Part shown: positions 10,607-20,503 of the stretch, in pieces
Numbering within the stretch: the first letter of the stretch is position 1
How the letters are laid out: each line of letters opens with the position of its first letter
Assembly (NCBI GenBank): GCA_021204335.1
Contig: JAJPZM010000457.1
Coordinates: forward strand, 1 to 36,008
Reading direction: 5' to 3'
From: Parabacteroides sp.
GTDB taxonomy: Bacteria; Bacteroidota; Bacteroidia; Bacteroidales; Tannerellaceae
Length of the DNA stretch: 36,008 bases
Notes under the pieces: generated by a model
What the model was told of the DNA's origin: nothing
Seen by the model: the letters and a program-made list of their open reading frames with translations, nothing else
The model's database searches: none
Program-made: the position numbers and the translations under genes

Positions 10607-11674
10607 ATGAAGACATTAACAATCGGAGACCTCAAGCCCCGTTTACCCATTATCCAAGGTGGGATGGGGGTAGGGATTTCTCTATCCGGCTTAGCCTCGG
10701 CCGTTGCAAATGAAGGTGGGATTGGCGTTATCTCCGCAGCCGGTCTCGGGCTTTTATATAAGAAATTATCTCCCAATTACACTGAAGCAGGCAACCTGGG
10801 CCTTGCTGAAGAAATTCGCAAAGCACGCGAAAAAGCAAAAGGCATCATCGGCGTAAACGTCATGGTCGCACTGAGCGATTTTGCGGAATTGGTTAAGACC
10901 AGCATTGCCGAAAAGGTAGACATCATCTTCAGCGGTGCCGGACTTCCCCTCGACTTACCTTCGTTCCTGAAAAAAGACAGCGTAACGAAGTTGGTTCCCA
11001 TCGTATCGAGCACCCGCGCAGTGCGCATCATCTGCGAAAAGTGGAAGAACAATTACGATTACCTTCCCGACGCAGTCGTGCTCGAAGGTCCGAAAGCCGG
11101 TGGTCACTTGGGTTACAAGGAAAACCAGCTGGATGACGAACATTTCTCGCTTGAAGAGTTACTTCCCCAGGTAGTACAGGAAGTTGCTGTTTATGAAGAG
11201 AAATACAACAAGAGAATCCCGGTAATTGCAGCAGGAGGCATTTATACGGGTGAAGATATCAAACGCGTGATGGACCTTGGAGCATCGGGCGTTCAATTAG
11301 GAACCCGTTTCGTTACGACCACCGAGTGTGATGCCAGCGAAGCTTTCAAAGAAACCTATATTAAGGCGGAGGAGAAAGATATCGAGATCATCAAAAGCCC
11401 GGTCGGAATGCCCGGACGTGCTATCCATTGCAGTTTCCTCGAAAAGGTAAAGGCAGGGATCAAGCAGCCGAAAGCGTGTCCGTTCAACTGCATCAAGACC
11501 TGCGATATTTCACGCAGTCCTTATTGCATTGTCACAGCGCTTTATAATGCTTTTAAAGGAAACTTTGAAAGCGGCTATGCTTTTGCGGGCGGCAATGCCT
11601 GGCGAACCAACCGCATTATGTCGGTCAAAGAGACGATCAACGAGTTGATTAACGAATGGAAATCGAAAGAATAG
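10607..11674 (+). CDS. Nitronate monooxygenase / NAD(P)H-dependent flavin oxidoreductase
   Basis: IIQGGMGVGISLSGLASAVANEGGIGVISAAG, VLEGPKAGGHLGY, IPVIAAGGIYTGEDI, GASGVQLGTRFVTTTECDAS. -7 motif TACCTTTG at 10570. Confidence 0.9.
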   Translation: MKTLTIGDLKPRLPIIQGGMGVGISLSGLASAVANEGGIGVISAAGLGLLYKKLSPNYTEAGNLGLAEEIRKAREKAKGIIGVNVMVALSDFAELVKTSIAEKVDIIFSGAGLPLDLPSFLKKDSVTKLVPIVSSTRAVRIICEKWKNNYDYLPDAVVLEGPKAGGHLGYKENQLDDEHFSLEELLPQVVQEVAVYEEKYNKRIPVIAAGGIYTGEDIKRVMDLGASGVQLGTRFVTTTECDASEAFKETYIKAEEKDIEIIKSPVGMPGRAIHCSFLEKVKAGIKQPKACPFNCIKTCDISRSPYCIVTALYNAFKGNFESGYAFAGGNAWRTNRIMSVKETINELINEWKSKE

Positions 11675-11695
11675 TATTTCTATTTATATGAATGT

Positions 11696-11730
11696 AAAAC
11701 CCCGGTAAGTCTGTTACTTATCGGGGTTTT
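11696..11730 (+). terminator. Rho-independent terminator
   Basis: AAAACCCCGGTAAGT / ACTTATCGGGGTTTT stem after the monooxygenase gene; T-rich on both strands, so possibly bidirectional with the convergent gene ending at 11754. Confidence 0.85.
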
Positions 11731-11753
11731 CTTATTTCAGGCGGTTACTCCGC

Positions 11754-13202
11754 TTATTGTTCTTTCAGCCAGTTACTCAATTCTTCCTGATTCTGTATGG
11801 CGGCTTTCACACCGGCATTGGCAGCTTTGCTGAAGTAGTCGAGTGCTTTCTGATACTCTTTTTTCTGAGCGTAGGCAACACCCAGGTTGTTCCAGGCTTC
11901 CGGCGTATTGATTGCTTCGAGGCGTTTGATCCCGGCATCGATGGCATCGCGTTCTATTTCGAGTGCAGCCGTATTCTGCTGGGCGACTGGGTCCGTTGAG
12001 TAGAGGCGGACGGCGATATCGAAGACTTCTTTGAATTCGGGACTGTCTTTCGGGTAGGTATTGGCTACCAGAAACATTTCATTTAAGCTCAGATACTGCG
12101 GTTTCGTTTGAATGACCAGCTTTGCCTCGTTCACGTCGAAAGGACGGGCGATATAGGCAAGGGTATAGTCGATACGGCGCAGAGAGGGGAAATAATCCTC
12201 GAGTAGCATACGATAAGTACGTCCGTTGTTGAGAGAGCGCAGTTGCGCTTTTCGGCGGTTGATATCGGTGATACAGAGTATGTCGAGTATTTGTTCGCGG
12301 TCGGAAAGCGACGACTCCTGAATGGCATGGCGCAGGCCTCCCCAGTCTTCACCTTCCTAGTTTACTTTCAGAAGCGAAGCGGGCAGGTCGTGTTGCTCCT
12401 TCATATAGGCGGCAAAGGCCCTGGCACGATTCTCGGAAAGACGCATGTTCGACTCGTAGGAACCTTCCGGCGAAGCGTAGCCGGTGACGGTAAACTCTGT
12501 GAATTTCAGGTTCGCATCCTTGTGTACCTCGTTTACGATCCGGTTGACGTTGGCAAGTTCGGAAGCATTGTTTCGGAAATCGCGTAACAGTACCGCCTTG
12601 CCTACTTCGAAGTTGAGGTAGGCGGAGTGTTTCTCGCTCCTTACCTTTACTTCTTCGACGGGCGGGACGACATAAATCAGTTCATATACCGGGTCGACAA
12701 TAGGTGGCAGCACGCGTGCCGACAATTCAACCTGCCGGCTCAATGTGTCGCACGTGAGACAGCCGATGTTATTTTCCTCTATCGTCAGCGAAGCATTGCG
12801 CATCCAGTCTTCATAATATATTTGTAGACGCATCGGAATCGTCCGTTTTTCTTTCTTCTTATAACGGATGATTAAGGCGGGCTCGTGTTCGAACGGACTG
12901 TTGCCGAATGTCGTTTCCCGTTCAATGGCTTTCATGCGTGTCGGACCGGTAACGACGAAAGGGTTCGATCGGACACTATGTTTCTCGTCTTTCGATTGCA
13001 ATATGGGCGTGATGACTACCATGTTTTGCGACTTCAGAGAGAGGTTACTGATATGGGCGGCAGTGGTTAGCGTGAGCTGTTTGTCTACTTTTTCGACTTG
13101 GAGTGTGTCGTAAGCGATACCTGTTTGCCCGGCGATTTGTGCGTGGAGTGACGTACCGGCAATGCCTGTACATACGATTAGTGTGTAGATTGACTTTTTC
13201 AT
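11754..13202 (-). pseudogene. DUF3868-like / OmpA-like C-terminal domain protein with TPR-like tail, in-frame TAG at 12357-12359
   Basis: ORF 12357..13202 has a signal peptide and OmpA-like FTVTGYASPEGSYESNMRLSENRARAFAAYM. It continues in frame after TAG as EGEDWGGLRHAIQESSLSDREQILDIL...RTYRMLLEDYFPSLRRIDYTL to a TPR-like end (AWNNLGVAYAQKKEYQKALDYFSKAA). Confidence 0.75.
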
Positions 13203-13346
13203 CTTGTTTAGATCTATTTAGTGGATAATACTCTCATTTATATAACAATAGCATTTCTGCAATTGTTCATTCGGAAGCTTTTTCCCGGCAAAAGAAAGTA
13301 CGTGTAACCTAAGGGGATACAAAGTCTGGTAAGGAAGGAGAATTTT

Positions 13347-13952
13347 TTAGTTATTGATATCTTTCAGCTCCACCAGCTTGTTGACGATGGCATAAACCGT
13401 CAAGGCGCTGGCACTGTGTACCTGCAGTTTACGGGCGATGTTGCGGCGGTGGGTAATGACGGTATGGGTAGAGAGAAACAGGTGGTCGGCAATCTCCCGA
13501 TTGGTCATGCCTTTGACTACGCAGACGACGATTTCCTTTTCGCGTGCACTCAGCGTCTGCTGTTTGTTGTTTTCACCTTCTTCTTCCGCAGGGGTATGTA
13601 GTCGTTCTAACTTGAGTTTCAGTTCGTCTGCATTGTCGAAGATACTGATCTGGTCGTCGAAATGGCGGAGCAGCGAATGGTCGACTGCGGTATAGACTAA
13701 AGCGAGGCATTTCATCTCCGTGCAGCCGGTCATCTCCTTCAAATGCGGAGCGGTGAAGTTACCGGGGATAGACGGGTTGATGATGAGGATATCCGGGCGG
13801 TGTGTCCGAAGATCCTCTGTCAGCGATTCGATATTCGTTATTTCGATCACCTGGACACGTATGCCGGGCAGACGTTTTAACATCGTTTCCACCCCGTTGC
13901 AGATAATGGCGGAGGGCTCTGCAATAACGATTTTCAGTGTGGTGGTGCTCAT
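13347..13952 (-). CDS. LuxR/NarL-type regulator with atypical receiver domain (copy 1)
   Basis: REC-like N-terminus (IVIAEPSAIICNGVETMLKRLPG, PDILIINPSIPG) and LuxR HTH (LSAREKEIVVCVVKGMTNREIADHLFLSTHTVITHRRNIARKLQVHSASALTVYAIVNKLVEL). Confidence 0.9.
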   Translation of the reverse strand: MSTTTLKIVIAEPSAIICNGVETMLKRLPGIRVQVIEITNIESLTEDLRTHRPDILIINPSIPGNFTAPHLKEMTGCTEMKCLALVYTAVDHSLLRHFDDQISIFDNADELKLKLERLHTPAEEEGENNKQQTLSAREKEIVVCVVKGMTNREIADHLFLSTHTVITHRRNIARKLQVHSASALTVYAIVNKLVELKDINN

Positions 13953-13963
13953 ACAGGCCTCAT

Positions 13964-14653
13964 TTAATTGTTTTTTTCTAATGCTAAAATAGCGGGCATA
14001 AAGAGGTAATCTTCCACGTGGTTATGGGAGGCCAGATCCTGCTCGGTCGCGAAAATGTCGAACAGCACGCTGTTCAGCAGGTTGCTGCCGGCCCCCGGGT
14101 AATATTTGATCAGGATATTCTTGAGTTCGATAATCTTCATCTCGATCTGGTCGTGCCGCTTGCGGAAGATGCTGATGTTGTATTTCGGGTCTTTCTTCCC
14201 TTCCAGCAAACCGCGGACGTAAGGAAATACCACTTTCTCCTCATACGACATGTGTTCGTTGACTTCTTCCGCATATTCGTCGAAGAAACGCTGGATGACA
14301 AATGCTACGTCTTGCGGACACTCTGAAATTGCTTCCAGCAGTTTTCTGCGCAGGTGTGGCAGGCGGAAATTCAGGAAATAGTCGTGGGCGTTATGCAGGT
14401 AGGTAATCAGCGAATCGATAGACAGGCAGTTATCGACATGGGTCACCGGGGTGTTGATATCTTGTGTCAGGAAATTGACGATAGTCAGGAATGTGCAGGA
14501 GTCTACGCCGTTTTGCCGGCATACCTCGCCTATATTCTTTTCACCGAATCCCAGCGCAATGCCAAAGCGGCTCATCACAAGAACCATCGGATAGTTCTCG
14601 CAGATCAGATCACTCATTTTGTCCGTTTCCCGGTATTTCCCATTCTTATACAT
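13964..14653 (-). CDS. Hemerythrin-domain protein with RIC/ScdA (DUF542)-like N-terminus (copy 1)
   Basis: NYPMVLVMSRFGIALGFGEKNIGEVCRQNGVD resembles the ScdA/RIC N-terminus; His/Glu pattern HDYFLNFRLPHLRRKL, HMSYEEKVVFPYV, RHDQIEMK, LASHNHVEDYLFMP. Confidence 0.85.
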   Translation of the reverse strand: MYKNGKYRETDKMSDLICENYPMVLVMSRFGIALGFGEKNIGEVCRQNGVDSCTFLTIVNFLTQDINTPVTHVDNCLSIDSLITYLHNAHDYFLNFRLPHLRRKLLEAISECPQDVAFVIQRFFDEYAEEVNEHMSYEEKVVFPYVRGLLEGKKDPKYNISIFRKRHDQIEMKIIELKNILIKYYPGAGSNLLNSVLFDIFATEQDLASHNHVEDYLFMPAILALEKNN

Positions 14654-14700
14654 AAGCAATATTCTTTATCTTGTTTTGGTGTTTACTATGATTGATTGTT

Positions 14701-14708
14701 CAAAGATA
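14701..14708 (-). promoter_or_regulatory. Bacteroidales-type -7 box upstream of hemerythrin copy 1
   Basis: caaagata on +, TATCTTTG on -, matching TAnnTTTG. Confidence 0.5.
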
Positions 14709-14761
14709 CTTCTTTTTCATCTAACAAATATGAACGTTATTATTCTTTCACGTTTGTTGGA

Positions 14762-15906
14762 TTATAACGCCGGATATTCCGGTTCATCTGCGGCAACTAC
14801 GGCGATACATTCTATTTCGACCAGCCAGCCCGGGCGGCGTACCGGGGCGCGGACAATCAGGTAGGGCATGTCCGGATGGTTGGCTTCCATGTATTGCCGG
14901 ATGCGGGTAAAGTCGGCGGTGTCGCGTAGATAGACGATTGCCTGCATGACATCGTTCAGGTCGGCACCGGCTTCGTTGAGCAGGGCGGTGATGTTTTCGA
15001 TCATGCGGCCGGACTGTTGGATGACATCTCCGGGTGGACTATTTCGCCGTAGCGGTCGATGCTGGCCGTGCCGGATACGAAGACATGGCGGCGGTCGCCG
15101 TAAGTGATGGCAACGCCTCTTTCAAACGTAACACCGTATTCGTATGTACGGCTCAGATGGTCGGGGGCATAGAGATATTGGATTTGTTCCTGTCCGATAC
15201 CTGAAACGGCATACATATCCATCGTTACATATACGTTGGTGTCCTAATAGCGACCTTCGATGCCGGTACTGGCAATAAAATGAGTCTCTTCTGTCAGGTT
15301 CTGGGTGGCGAATACTTCCTTGCGCGCTTTGACTACTCCCGGATAATTCACATCCACATTCTGAACGAATATCCAGGTGTGGATGCAATTGTTTGCCAGC
15401 GTACAGTTGGCGTTGGTCAGTTGCATGATATAGTCGCGGAAAATCAGCCGGGTCTGGTATTCGGCATTGGCGGCGCGGTTGCACAGGTTTGCACCGAACA
15501 ATTGCCGGTAATTGCCATGGCGTGCTTCAAACAGGTTGCTGGGAAGCACCTGGGTTTGTACTCCTGTCTGCAACCATGCCCAAAGCGCAATCTTCGTCCC
15601 GTTCATCGGGGCTTGCTGCACGATGGATAAAGCGCAATAGGGATTCTCGCGTTCCTGCTCCATCAGCAAGGCGGTCTGGTTAGTCACGTCGCTCAGGAAA
15701 TAACGGCGGAATACGGCCGTCGGGTTGCCGGGTAATTCTTCCATGCAGAGGGAATACGCCTTCATTAAATCTGTCAGTTGGGTGGAATAGTCATCCATAT
15801 AATCGGTCTGCTGGAAGATGACGTGATATTCGGTGATTCCCTTTTTAGTCTCGAATGAGGTAATCTGCGCCTCTGTTTTATTGTATTGCTTTCTTATTAG
15901 ATTCAT
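14762..15906 (-). pseudogene. Two-domain Rid/YjgF-family protein (copy 1), in-frame TAG at 15244-15246 and 1-nt frameshift near 15035
   Basis: FRRYFLSDVTNQ, GTKIALWAWLQT, ...STGIEGRY*DTNVYVTMDMYAV...YGVTFERGVAITYGDRRHVFVSGTASIDRYGEIVHPG / DVIQQSGRMIENITALLNEAGADLNDVMQAIVYLRDTADF. Collinear with copy 2. Confidence 0.85.
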
Positions 15907-15913
15907 GTTAGCT

Positions 15914-16612
15914 TCAAATATTTTGTTTCCCAAAGATACGGGATATCATATTGAAGCCAAACTTCGGAATGTGAAAAGAAAACAAAAGCTGTGAGAAAAT
16001 AATATTTTCAGGCCTTTTTATATCATTCAGTTCGATCAATTTATTGACAATCGCATACACGGTAAGGCCGCTGGCACTATGCACCTGCAATTTGCGGGCG
16101 ATGTTGCGGCGGTGGGTGATGACTGTGTGGGTGGAGAGGTAGAGCTGGTCGGCTATCTCGCGGTTGGTCATGCCTTTTACTACGCAGATGACGATCTCTT
16201 TTTCGCGTGAGCTCAGTGTCTGCTGTTCTTCTTCCAGTTCGGGGCATGCTTCTTCTGCATTCAGCCGTTCCAGCTTGTGCTTCAGTTCGTCGGGGCTGTC
16301 GTACAGGCAGATCTGGTCGTCATACATGCGGATCATCGCCTGGTCGGTCGCCATACTGGCAATGGCAAGGCATTTCATCTCCGTGCAGCCACATTCTTCT
16401 TTTAAATGCTGGATGCCTAAATAGCCGGGAAGTAAAGGGTTGATGATCAGTATTTCCGGCCGGTGCATGCGAAGACTCTCTACAAGACATTCAGCGCTAG
16501 CTATTTCCGTCAGCAGGAGGTGGAAACCGGGTAACCGTTTTAGTATGGTAACCAGTCCGCAACGGATGATGGCGGAGGGCTCTGCAATAGCTATTTTTAT
16601 GTTTGTGCTCAT
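15914..16612 (-). CDS. LuxR/NarL-type regulator with atypical receiver domain (copy 2), C-terminally extended
   Basis: IAIAEPSAIIRCGLVTILKRLPG, PEILIINPLLPG; HTH LSSREKEIVICVVKGMTNREIADQLYLSTHTVITHRRNIARKLQVHSASGLTVYAIVNKLIEL, nearly identical to copy 1. Tail RPENIIFSQLLFSFHIPKFGFNMISRIFGKQNI is absent from copy 1. Confidence 0.88.
   Translation of the reverse strand: MSTNIKIAIAEPSAIIRCGLVTILKRLPGFHLLLTEIASAECLVESLRMHRPEILIINPLLPGYLGIQHLKEECGCTEMKCLAIASMATDQAMIRMYDDQICLYDSPDELKHKLERLNAEEACPELEEEQQTLSSREKEIVICVVKGMTNREIADQLYLSTHTVITHRRNIARKLQVHSASGLTVYAIVNKLIELNDIKRPENIIFSQLLFSFHIPKFGFNMISRIFGKQNI
15931..15961 (-). promoter_or_regulatory. Bacteroidales sigma-AB-type promoter upstream of Rid copy 1
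   Basis: On the minus strand: TTTG-N19-TATCTTTG (caaa at 15958-15961, caaagata at 15931-15938). Confidence 0.65.
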
Positions 16613-16622
16613 AAAGCAACGT

Positions 16623-17315
16623 TCATTTGATTGTTTTTTCGATGGCTAATACAGCGGGAACGAAAAGGTAATCTTCTACCCGGTTGTGAGTGGCGAGATC
16701 CTGTTCCGTAGCGAAAATGTCGAACAGGACACTGTTCAGCAGGTAATTATCCGGTCCGGGATAATATTTGAGCAGGATATTTTTGAGTTCCGCTATCTTC
16801 ATTTCTATCTGGTCGTGCCACTTACTGAAAATACCGATATTGTATTTGGTATCTTTCGTCCCCTTCAACAGGTTGCGGGTGTAGGGGAAGACGATCTTTT
16901 CTTCGTACGACATGTGTTTATGTACTTCATAGACATAATCGTCGAAAAACTTCGTGATAATAAAAGCGACATCGGTCGGGCAGCCGGCAATGGCCTCCGT
17001 CAGTTTGCGGCGGATATGCGGCAGGCGGAAATTTAGGAAATAATCGTGCGCGTTATGCAGATAAGTGATCAGGGAGCCGAGAGACATACAGTTGTTTATT
17101 CCGTTTACCGGAACTGATGTTTCTTCCGTCAGGAAGTTGACAACCGCCAGGAACGTGCAACAATCTACCTGGTTCATGCGGCATACCTCTCCGATGCTCT
17201 TTTCACTGAATCCCAGGTCGATGCCGAAGCGGCTCATAACGAGTACCATCGGGTAGTTATCGCAGATCAGGTCGCTCATCTTGTCTGTTTCTGTGTATTT
17301 TCCTTGTTTATACAT
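16623..17315 (-). CDS. Hemerythrin-domain protein with RIC/ScdA-like N-terminus (copy 2)
   Basis: Collinear with copy 1 (MSDLICDNYPMVLVMSRFGIDLGFSEKSIGEVC; HMSYEEKIVFPY; HDQIEMKIAELKNILLKYYPG; LATHNRVEDYLFVPAVLA). Confidence 0.85.
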   Translation of the reverse strand: MYKQGKYTETDKMSDLICDNYPMVLVMSRFGIDLGFSEKSIGEVCRMNQVDCCTFLAVVNFLTEETSVPVNGINNCMSLGSLITYLHNAHDYFLNFRLPHIRRKLTEAIAGCPTDVAFIITKFFDDYVYEVHKHMSYEEKIVFPYTRNLLKGTKDTKYNIGIFSKWHDQIEMKIAELKNILLKYYPGPDNYLLNSVLFDIFATEQDLATHNRVEDYLFVPAVLAIEKTIK

Positions 17316-17339
17316 AGCGGGTGTTTTTATATTGTTGTT

Positions 17340-18491
17340 TTATAAACAGGGGAATTGCGGAAGCTCTGCCGGAATCGTGGCAATACATTCCGTCTCTATA
17401 AGCCAACCCGGACGGCATACCGGCGCCAGTACGATCAGGTGGGGCAGGTCGGGGTAACGGGTTCGAATATAACGGTCTACTACTTCGTAATCGGCCGGGT
17501 CGCGCAGATAAACGATCGCTTGCATAATATCGCCGACCGAGGCTCCGGCTTCCTGTAACAGGACGCTGATGTTTTCAAACATCTGCTCCGTCTGTTTTAA
17601 GATATCTCCGGGATAGACGATCTCGCCTTTGTTGTCGATGCTGGCTGTGCCCGACAGGAATACATGTTTGCGGTCGCCGTAGGAAACAGCTGTCCCTCGT
17701 TCGAAAGTGACTCCGTATTCGTAGGTCGGGTTCAGATGGGTGGGGGCGTAGAGGAACTGTATTTGCTCCGGTTACAGCCCGTCGACCGTATAGGCATCCA
17801 TTTGTACCAGTACATTCGGGTCGGCATGCCGTCCTTCGATGCCGGTGCTGGATATATAATGTGTTTTCTCCGTCAGGTTCTGTGTGATGAAAACCTCCTT
17901 ACGGGCTTTGACCACGCCGGCATAGTTTACATCGACGTTCTGGACGAAGAACCAGGTGCGGATGCAGTTGTCTGCCAGTGTGCAGTGCTGTTCCGTCAGT
18001 TGCAGGACGTAGTCGTTGAGCAGCAGGCGGGTCTGGTATTCGGATGTAGAAGCCTTGTTGTTGGCACCGCCGTTCCATAGATGGTGGTAGCCGTTGTGAG
18101 TGGCTTCGAACATGCCGGAATGGCAGGTCGCTGTCGTCATGTCGGTTTGCAGCCATGCCCACAGAGCTATTTTTGTCCCGTTGAGGGGGGCTTGCTGCAC
18201 GACCGAAAGGGCGCAGTAGGGGTTCTCGCATTCCCGTTCGATAAGCTTTTCCACCTGGTTGGCGGCATCGCTCAGAAAGTAACGGCGGAAAACGGCAACG
18301 GCGTTTCTCAATCCTTCTTTAGTCAGCTTGTTGTAGGCTGTTTGTAGTTTATCCAGTTGCTCGTCGAAAGGAAGCGAAGAGTTGGTAACGGAAAGCATCA
18401 CGTGATATTCCGTTACCCCGCCTTTCCCTTCAAACGAACTGATTTGGGCTTGGATGGTGTCTTGTTCGTATGTGTTTGCTGTGAATGTCAT
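17340..18491 (-). pseudogene. Two-domain Rid/YjgF-family protein (copy 2), in-frame TAA at 17772-17774
   Basis: AVFRRYFLSDAANQ, LNGTKIALWAWLQT, STGIEGRHADPNVLVQMDAYTVDGL*PEQIQYLYAPTHLNPTYEYGVTFERGTAVSYGDRKHVFLSGTASIDNKGEIVYPGDILKQTEQMFENISVLLQEAG; same frame on both sides of the stop. Confidence 0.85.
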
Positions 18492-18537
18492 TTGCTTAAA
18501 ATCATTTCTCTATTTAGTACGATGAGGATATGAATGT

Positions 18538-19251
18538 TTATTTCTTAGCTCCATCTTCAATCCAATTTTCCAGTAAGTCCAGCTTATCCATATCTCCGGA
18601 TAATATATCATTATGATAGTGAGAAGAAGCTCCTTGGGTTAAAACGTCCAGTATATAACTGTTTTCCACATCGTTCGGCTTAACCAATACTCTTTCTTCT
18701 TTCGATGTAACTGCTTTTGCGTTCACCAGGGCTGCATAGCTTTTTCCTGCTGTCAGATATAGACCGGCAGCGGCACTGTTGCCGGCACCATGGCAATTCG
18801 TGCAGGCTGTCAGAATATTATTCTGAATACTGTTGAATATGTCGGCATCGATTGTTCCGGCATCGACCCGGATGGTATCTTCCTGTCCTGTAAAATCAGT
18901 TTTATAGAAAGTGGCAATGCGTTTTCTCAGTTTGTTGATGACGCATATTTCTAATTGACTCACTTCATTAGTGACGCCGCTTAGTACCATATCCACCTTC
19001 CCCTCCTTGTCCATCCCCAACCCTTTCGCCGTTTGGGCATATTGGTCATTCGTCGCGAATCCGGCTAAAACCAGGCTGTAACCGCTCGGCCAACTGGAGT
19101 AGTCGTTTATTTGGGTAGTTAGTTTTACCGTACTGCCTTCTCGCTTGACCGGCCCCATTCCTTCATCGTATATTTTTCCATCATCACACGAAGTGGCTAT
19201 GGCGGAAAGCAGCGGCAAGGCAAGGAGAAAAGAAATAAATTTTCGTTTCAT
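18538..19251 (-). CDS. c-type cytochrome-like lipoprotein (single CxxCH)
   Basis: MKRKFISFLLALPLLSAIATSCDDG lipobox; CTNCHGAGNSAAAGLYLTAGKSYAALVN heme motif; ENSYILDVLTQG; LLENWIEDGAKK. Confidence 0.75.
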   Translation of the reverse strand: MKRKFISFLLALPLLSAIATSCDDGKIYDEGMGPVKREGSTVKLTTQINDYSSWPSGYSLVLAGFATNDQYAQTAKGLGMDKEGKVDMVLSGVTNEVSQLEICVINKLRKRIATFYKTDFTGQEDTIRVDAGTIDADIFNSIQNNILTACTNCHGAGNSAAAGLYLTAGKSYAALVNAKAVTSKEERVLVKPNDVENSYILDVLTQGASSHYHNDILSGDMDKLDLLENWIEDGAKK

Positions 19252-19261
19252 GGCAGAACTG

Positions 19262-20475
19262 TTAGAATGTGTATTGAAGTAAAATCGTTCCTGAATGCAT
19301 GGCCAGACCCAGATCATCATTATTGCGGTCGAGCTGTGTGTCGTGTCCGGTACGTCCGATAAACTGATACATAGCTTGCAGTTTCAGGTTGTAACCTGTA
19401 AAGAAATAGTTGATACCGACAGTCGGCATATTCAGGAATCCGTCTTTAGACATGCCGTTACGGTTTAAAAAGTCATAACGGGCTGTAGCCTGCAATTTGT
19501 TTGTTACGAAATAACCGCCTTGTACATAACCTCCTAAATAGTTATAGTTTTCATCGATTTTTTGCCGTTTGGTGAAACCTACATTCATATAATAGATTTC
19601 AGCACCAAGATAAAGCCGGTTCTTCAACATCGCAAATTCAGCACCGGCGCGGAAGTCGTTCGTACTTTCACTTTCACTTTCCACATTCAAAGAAGTGGAA
19701 AGACCAAACAGCATCTTGTCTTCTTTTGGACGATTCGGATTCCCCTGATTGGAGGGCATGACACCTTTCGGTATATAAGTGACGCGGCCGGCATAAAGCA
19801 GTGACGGTATATGCCAATCGTCACTGAATGTTTTAGATGCCGCATTGACGGAGCTACCTGTCCCGTTGAATATTCCGAATTCGTAGCCTAATCTCTCTTT
19901 TACTAAGCCATGAATTTTCACACCGAGGTCGAAGCCCATGCCGATATTCGGTGTTACGGCATTTAATGAATAAGGCAGTATTACAGGTGCTATAAGTGAC
20001 GTCGGTACTGTCGGCATCAATGTCTCGCCTAATGTCGTCAGGTAAGCATGAGAGAACGGAGTCTTGAATTTACCGACCCGTACGGCGAAACTCTTTTTTA
20101 TCTCCACATCGAACCAAGCCTGTTGAAGTATATTTCCCCCACTTCCGGCTGCATTAATAGACAGGTTGAATGTGACTCTGTTGAACGCTTTTCCCGTGAA
20201 ACCGAGGATTGCATACGGGATAGAAAAACCGCTGTTGTGTATGTTGTCTTGATTATAAGCTGGGTCTAACCCTTCGTCATCATAATAATTGATATTGGCA
20301 CTGGTTTGAACCAGCATATAAGGTTTGAATAAGAAATCTCCTTTTTTGTAGCGATGGAAAAACCTTCTTTTCCGGCCAATGATACGACACCATTTTCAGT
20401 ATCTTCTTCATATTGCGCCATTGCCGTTGCAGGTAAAAGCAATAATATAGCGAGCGTAATTATTAATTGTTTCAT
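19262..20475 (-). pseudogene. Porin (phosphate-selective porin O/P-like), frameshifted near 20351
   Basis: Signal peptide in ORF 20266..20475 (MKQLIITLAILLLLPATAMAQ); body in ORF 19262..20317 (VGKFKTPFSHAYLTTLGETLMPTVPTS, TARYDFLNRNG, ILLQYTF). An A6 run where A7 restores the frame. Confidence 0.8.
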
Positions 20476-20503
20476 ATCCTGTTGTCTTATTTGTTTAACT
20501 GTT

